Origin: Oleispira sp.
GTDB taxonomy: Bacteria; Pseudomonadota; Gammaproteobacteria; Pseudomonadales; Oceanobacteraceae
DNA length: 64,000 bases
Reading direction: 5' to 3'
Assembly (NCBI GenBank): GCA_016765295.1
Contig: JAESQF010000134.1
Coordinates: forward strand, 41,320-105,319
The notes under the pieces are model-generated. The model was not told where the DNA came from and searched no databases. It was given only the letters and a program-made list of their open reading frames with translations. Made by a program: the position numbers and the translations under genes. This document shows, in pieces, positions 61,883 through 64,000 of this stretch; the stretch's first letter is position 1, and the number at the start of each line of letters is the position of its first letter.

Positions 61883-62843
61883 ACGAATCTCCAAGACCAG
61901 TAATGCGAGGCATAAAAGTGCCTGAGAATTAAATCTAACATCTAAATTTATTTTTCGTTATTAAGAACACGAGAAGCTAAATAGAGTCTTGTATTGATGT
62001 AGGAAGTATCGGTCGAATGATCATCATGATCTGGTATCCATTAGTGAGACTGTAGTGATTTATTATTGTTTTTCAATGCTTGGTAATCAGCTCCAAGCGT
62101 GGGTAGTTAATCATAGCTGGATATTATTTAAAGACATTTCTAATCAAATTGATACGTTAGTACATCAAATATTTACCTTTTCAGTAAGGCTTTTGTAAAT
62201 GGCATTTTATGCTAACTTTATCGCTATTTTTAATTTTTTTAATTTGCTAAAGGCGTTTAATTAAAGACAGTGTCAGTTTTGCATCTAGGCTTTGTAAAGG
62301 AGGCGGAAAGGGTCCGATTTGAATAAATCGATATTGTTACTTTATTGGATAAGCCAGAGAATTGCGAGAGTAATATTGTGCTAATTCGTGAAAGTATTAA
62401 TTTCAGATATAAAAAAACTGCACTTTTTAACGAGTTTTCTGGGATGTTGCGTCAGGAGTGGGGGGTTTATTATTTATAAATTATTATAATATTCAATCAG
62501 GCGTATGGATTATTTTTATTAATGTGAATATTTCGATATTAATGTCTTCGCTATTAATATGAGAAGCTGTCCTCTTCGCAGTATGGAAAGTGTATGGGTA
62601 ATTGCGGATTGATAAAAAGAATATTATTCGCAAAAACTTGGAGCTTGGTTTATCAGAAGAACTGGCTTCATCAAGCTGTAGAAAAATATGGTTAGTAGAG
62701 TTGAAGTCTGATGAAATGAAATTCTCAGGTGAATAGCTAATTTCTTGTAGGGTATCTGAGGAGGGCGGACTAGTTACGATATTAATAGCGTGTATTTGAA
62801 GAAAGCTAGCATAGTGAAAATCCATTTCATTTCTAGCAGGCAC
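61883..62843. other. Gene-poor AT-rich leader of the cassette
   Basis: About 960 bases between the cassette's first gene and the tRNA-Phe terminator. It holds small inverted repeats at 62019-62031 (GATCAT-C-ATGATC) and 62078-62098 (GCTTGG / CCAAGC), plus a relic-like open frame at 62327-62488. The ORF-track frame on the minus strand at 62493 shows no family features and starts in the terminator region. I see no intact gene. The cassette promoter and regulator sites should be in its left half. Confidence 0.5.
62327..62488 (+). pseudogene. Open frame without a start, possible relic
   Basis: A 53-codon plus-strand frame directly after a TAA reads as ordinary protein: DIVTLLDKPENCESNIVLIRESINFRYKKTALFNEF and onward to FIIYKLL. 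It has no ATG at its head, only internal TTG or GTG. A strong AAAGGAGG lies 30 bases upstream but reads into a different frame with an early stop. This suggests a decayed gene with a frameshift. No family is recognised. Confidence 0.25.
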
Positions 62844-62873
62844 AAAAAAGCCCGTACTTTTCAGTACAGGCTT
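62844..62873 (-). terminator. Terminator downstream of tRNA-Phe
   Basis: A stem of 11 bases with one mismatch, AAGCCTGTACT / AGTACGGGCTT, and a GAAA loop on the minus strand, followed by a T6 run. It lies 10 bases after the tRNA CCA end. Confidence 0.9.
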
Positions 62874-62883
62874 CTTGGAATAA

Positions 62884-62959
62884 TGGTGCCCGGAGACAGA
62901 ATCGAACTGCCGACACGAGGATTTTCAATCCTCTGCTCTACCGACTGAGCTATCCGGGC
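62884..62959 (-). tRNA. tRNA-Phe (GAA)
   Basis: A 76-base tRNA with genomic CCA. The acceptor stem is GCCCGGA / TCCGGGC, and the D-arm contains AGCTCAGTCGGTAGAGC. The anticodon arm GGATTGAAAATCC gives anticodon GAA. The T-arm carries GTTCGATTC. It has a strong promoter upstream and a terminator downstream, so it is a single tRNA transcript. No direct repeat of its 3' end was noticed near the cassette's far end, so there is no sign of island integration. Confidence 0.98.
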
Positions 62960-63011
62960 GACTCGTTGAACTTTTTGCTTACTTGTTAGTAAGTGTTCGT
63001 TGAGTGCGCGC

Positions 63012-63040
63012 ATTAAACCCGTTATCTAGACTTGGGTCAA
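63012..63040 (-). promoter_or_regulatory. Sigma70 promoter of tRNA-Phe
   Basis: On the minus strand, TTGACC is followed by a 17-base spacer and TTTAAT, then GCGCGC. The GC-rich discriminator is typical of stringently controlled stable-RNA promoters. Predicted transcription starts near 63004, about 45 bases before the tRNA. Confidence 0.8.
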
Positions 63041-63065
63041 GCACTTTAGAGAAATAAGTTATATT

Positions 63066-63341
63066 TTATTGTTTGTTTTCAGGAACATAGCCATCAGCTT
63101 TGTCGAAATCCTCTCCGCTTAAGAATTTGCTGCGCTGATCAGTAAGGTATTTACGGGCTTGTAAGTCGATCATATTCAGGTGTTTTTCATTGATTAACCG
63201 AGTTTGATGCTCGGTCCATTCCGCCCATGCTTGCTGTGATACGTTTTCAAGGATATCGATGCCCGCAGGGCCAGGAAAAGGCGCTGAAGTTAGTGCAGGT
63301 AGTTCTTTCTTATATTTACGGCAATTTACGGTGCGAGACAT
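63066..63341 (-). CDS. yggX: YggX-type Fe(II)-trafficking protein
   Basis: A 91-residue protein that protects iron-sulfur clusters from oxidation. Family motifs are MSRTVNCRKYKKELPAL with the reactive Cys7, then FPGPAGIDILENVSQQAWAEWTEHQTRLINEKHLNM. Length equals E. coli YggX (91). It lies 22 bases after mutY on the same strand, the conserved mutY-yggX order. MutY needs a [4Fe-4S] cluster, so their link is biologically sensible. Confidence 0.97.
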   Translation of the reverse strand: MSRTVNCRKYKKELPALTSAPFPGPAGIDILENVSQQAWAEWTEHQTRLINEKHLNMIDLQARKYLTDQRSKFLSGEDFDKADGYVPENKQ

Positions 63342-63363
63342 TCTGGATCCCTATCAATGTTTT

Positions 63364-64000
63364 TTAATTCGTATGTTTTAAGCGAATAGTATTTAGCAGG
63401 GTTTTCACCGGTGCTGCTAAGCCTAGCTCTGAAGGTTGATCAAGATTGTACCAGTGCTGGGCAGATTCCCCTATGACGGTAGGCCTTTTGCTTAAGCTGA
63501 TCAAAACTGGGCTGATGTGTAGGTGATAATGACTAAAGGTATGGCGGAAGCTGGGCCAGCTTTCTTGCTCGAAGGCTAGGTCGCCAAATAGAGCCTGGCT
63601 GCGCGTCAGTGCATCTTCTTCCATGGCCAGTTCCGGGAAGCTCCATAGACCGCCCCAGATACCTTGTTGGGGGCGCTGTTCTAATAGGATGTGGCCATCA
63701 GGATCTCGTAACATGATCAGCTGGATGTGCTTTTCTGGTTTGTCTTTTTTCGGTTTCGAATTGGGGTAGTCTTTTGGATTACCTTGAGCATGGGCTTTGC
63801 AATCCGGAGCTAAAGGGCAGATACCACATTGTGGCTTACTGCGACTGCATAGCGTGGCCCCCATATCCATCATGGCTTGGGTATAGTGGTTGCAGCGCTC
63901 ATTGGGGGTCAGACGTTCGGCGATGTCCCAGAGCTCTTTTTGCACGGACGTGCTTCCTGGCCAGCCTTCAACTGCATAGTAGCGACATAAGACGCGTTTA
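63364..64000 (-). CDS. mutY: A/G-specific adenine glycosylase, 5' end cut by window
   Basis: The C-terminal part of MutY, which removes adenine mispaired with 8-oxoguanine. The frame stays open to the right window edge, and upstream of the track's GTG it reads KRVLCRYYAVEGWPG, the conserved MutY motif. The iron-sulfur cysteines are in LCSRSKPQCGICPLAPDC, and the C-terminal NUDIX-like domain recognises 8-oxoG (QRPQQGIWGGLWSFPE, FSHYHLHISP). About 212 residues are inside the window. The catalytic Asp and helix-hairpin-helix lie outside it. Confidence 0.97.
   Translation of the reverse strand, partial: KRVLCRYYAVEGWPGSTSVQKELWDIAERLTPNERCNHYTQAMMDMGATLCSRSKPQCGICPLAPDCKAHAQGNPKDYPNSKPKKDKPEKHIQLIMLRDPDGHILLEQRPQQGIWGGLWSFPELAMEEDALTRSQALFGDLAFEQESWPSFRHTFSHYHLHISPVLISLSKRPTVIGESAQHWYNLDQPSELGLAAPVKTLLNTIRLKHTN

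Noticed and set aside
62493-62843. Minus-strand ORF of 116 codons before the tRNA terminator
   Set aside because: No recognisable domain, poor ribosome-binding site, start codon in the terminator region, and composition fits AT-rich noncoding DNA.
51610-62959. Cassette as an island integrated at tRNA-Phe
   Set aside because: No integrase, no repeat of the tRNA 3' end noticed at the left side, and no change in gene style that I could see.
1-64000. CRISPR array, prophage, insertion sequence or integron
   Set aside because: No regularly spaced repeats, transposase, integrase or phage structural genes were found.

Overview
The window looks like chromosomal DNA of a moderately AT-rich marine gammaproteobacterium. 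An Oceanospirillales-type hydrocarbon-seawater lineage (Oleispira/Bermanella/Thalassolituus-like) is my inference from gene content and protein style, not a database result. Supporting content is a clade I nosRZDFYL cluster, a CioAB-type cytochrome bd oxidase, Ni-superoxide dismutase with its maturation protease, an ExeM-like extracellular nuclease, and yggX-mutY beside tRNA-Phe. I see no phage, integrase, transposase or CRISPR array.

Layout. 1-2.7 kb: a truncated membrane protein gene, an orphan terminator, and a TetR/Old Yellow Enzyme pair with a perfect 12-2-12 operator. 2.8-8.6 kb: small single-gene units (YkgJ-like zinc/iron protein, GNAT, DUF4345, alpha/beta hydrolase, GFA, VOC, lipoprotein, spermidine-synthase-like, PPOX). 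8.6-11.4 kb: a LysR regulator divergent from DJ-1/PfpI and a CidA/LrgB pair. 11.5-16.5 kb: an enlarged MltF-like lytic transglycosylase, a YheT-type hydrolase, a periplasmic protein, gene relics and a rhomboid protease. 16.6-22.8 kb: a sigma54 two-component system divergent from cioAB, with a sigma54-type promoter, a candidate enhancer and a tiny third oxidase gene. 22.9-29.6 kb: AlkB, an unknown protein, an NhaP antiporter, the Ni-SOD group and a saccharopine-dehydrogenase-like/DUF2269/DoxX trio. 29.7-34.1 kb: ExeM-like nuclease and a 7TM diguanylate cyclase. 34.2-38.9 kb: RmlD-like protein, moeA-mobA-moaC-moaD with a structured leader before moaC, and a solute-binding protein. 39.0-48.3 kb: nosRZDFYL, divergent from a His/Met-rich outer-membrane protein, with two FNR/DNR-like boxes between them. 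48.4-51.5 kb: an aldehyde dehydrogenase and an acetolactate-synthase-like enzyme. 51.6-61.9 kb: a tightly coupled seven-gene cassette. 62.9-64 kb: tRNA-Phe, yggX and mutY (cut by the window end).

The most unusual region is the 51.6-61.9 kb cassette. It encodes two acyltransferases with HxxxDG motifs, a GH3-type adenylating enzyme, two GNAT-like proteins, and an RND pump with its membrane-fusion protein. Nearly every gene overlaps the next or is a few bases away. It looks like a pathway that makes a small acyl or amide compound and exports it, and I do not recognise it as a described system. The RND pump also ends in a short tail that resembles ribosome modulation factor, which I have not seen described on a transporter.

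Respiration is a recurring theme. A sigma54-controlled cyanide-insensitive oxidase, N2O reductase with FNR-type control, and molybdenum cofactor synthesis together suggest an organism that switches between oxygen and nitrogen oxides. Ni-SOD under a Fur-like box suggests metal-sparing oxidative-stress defence.
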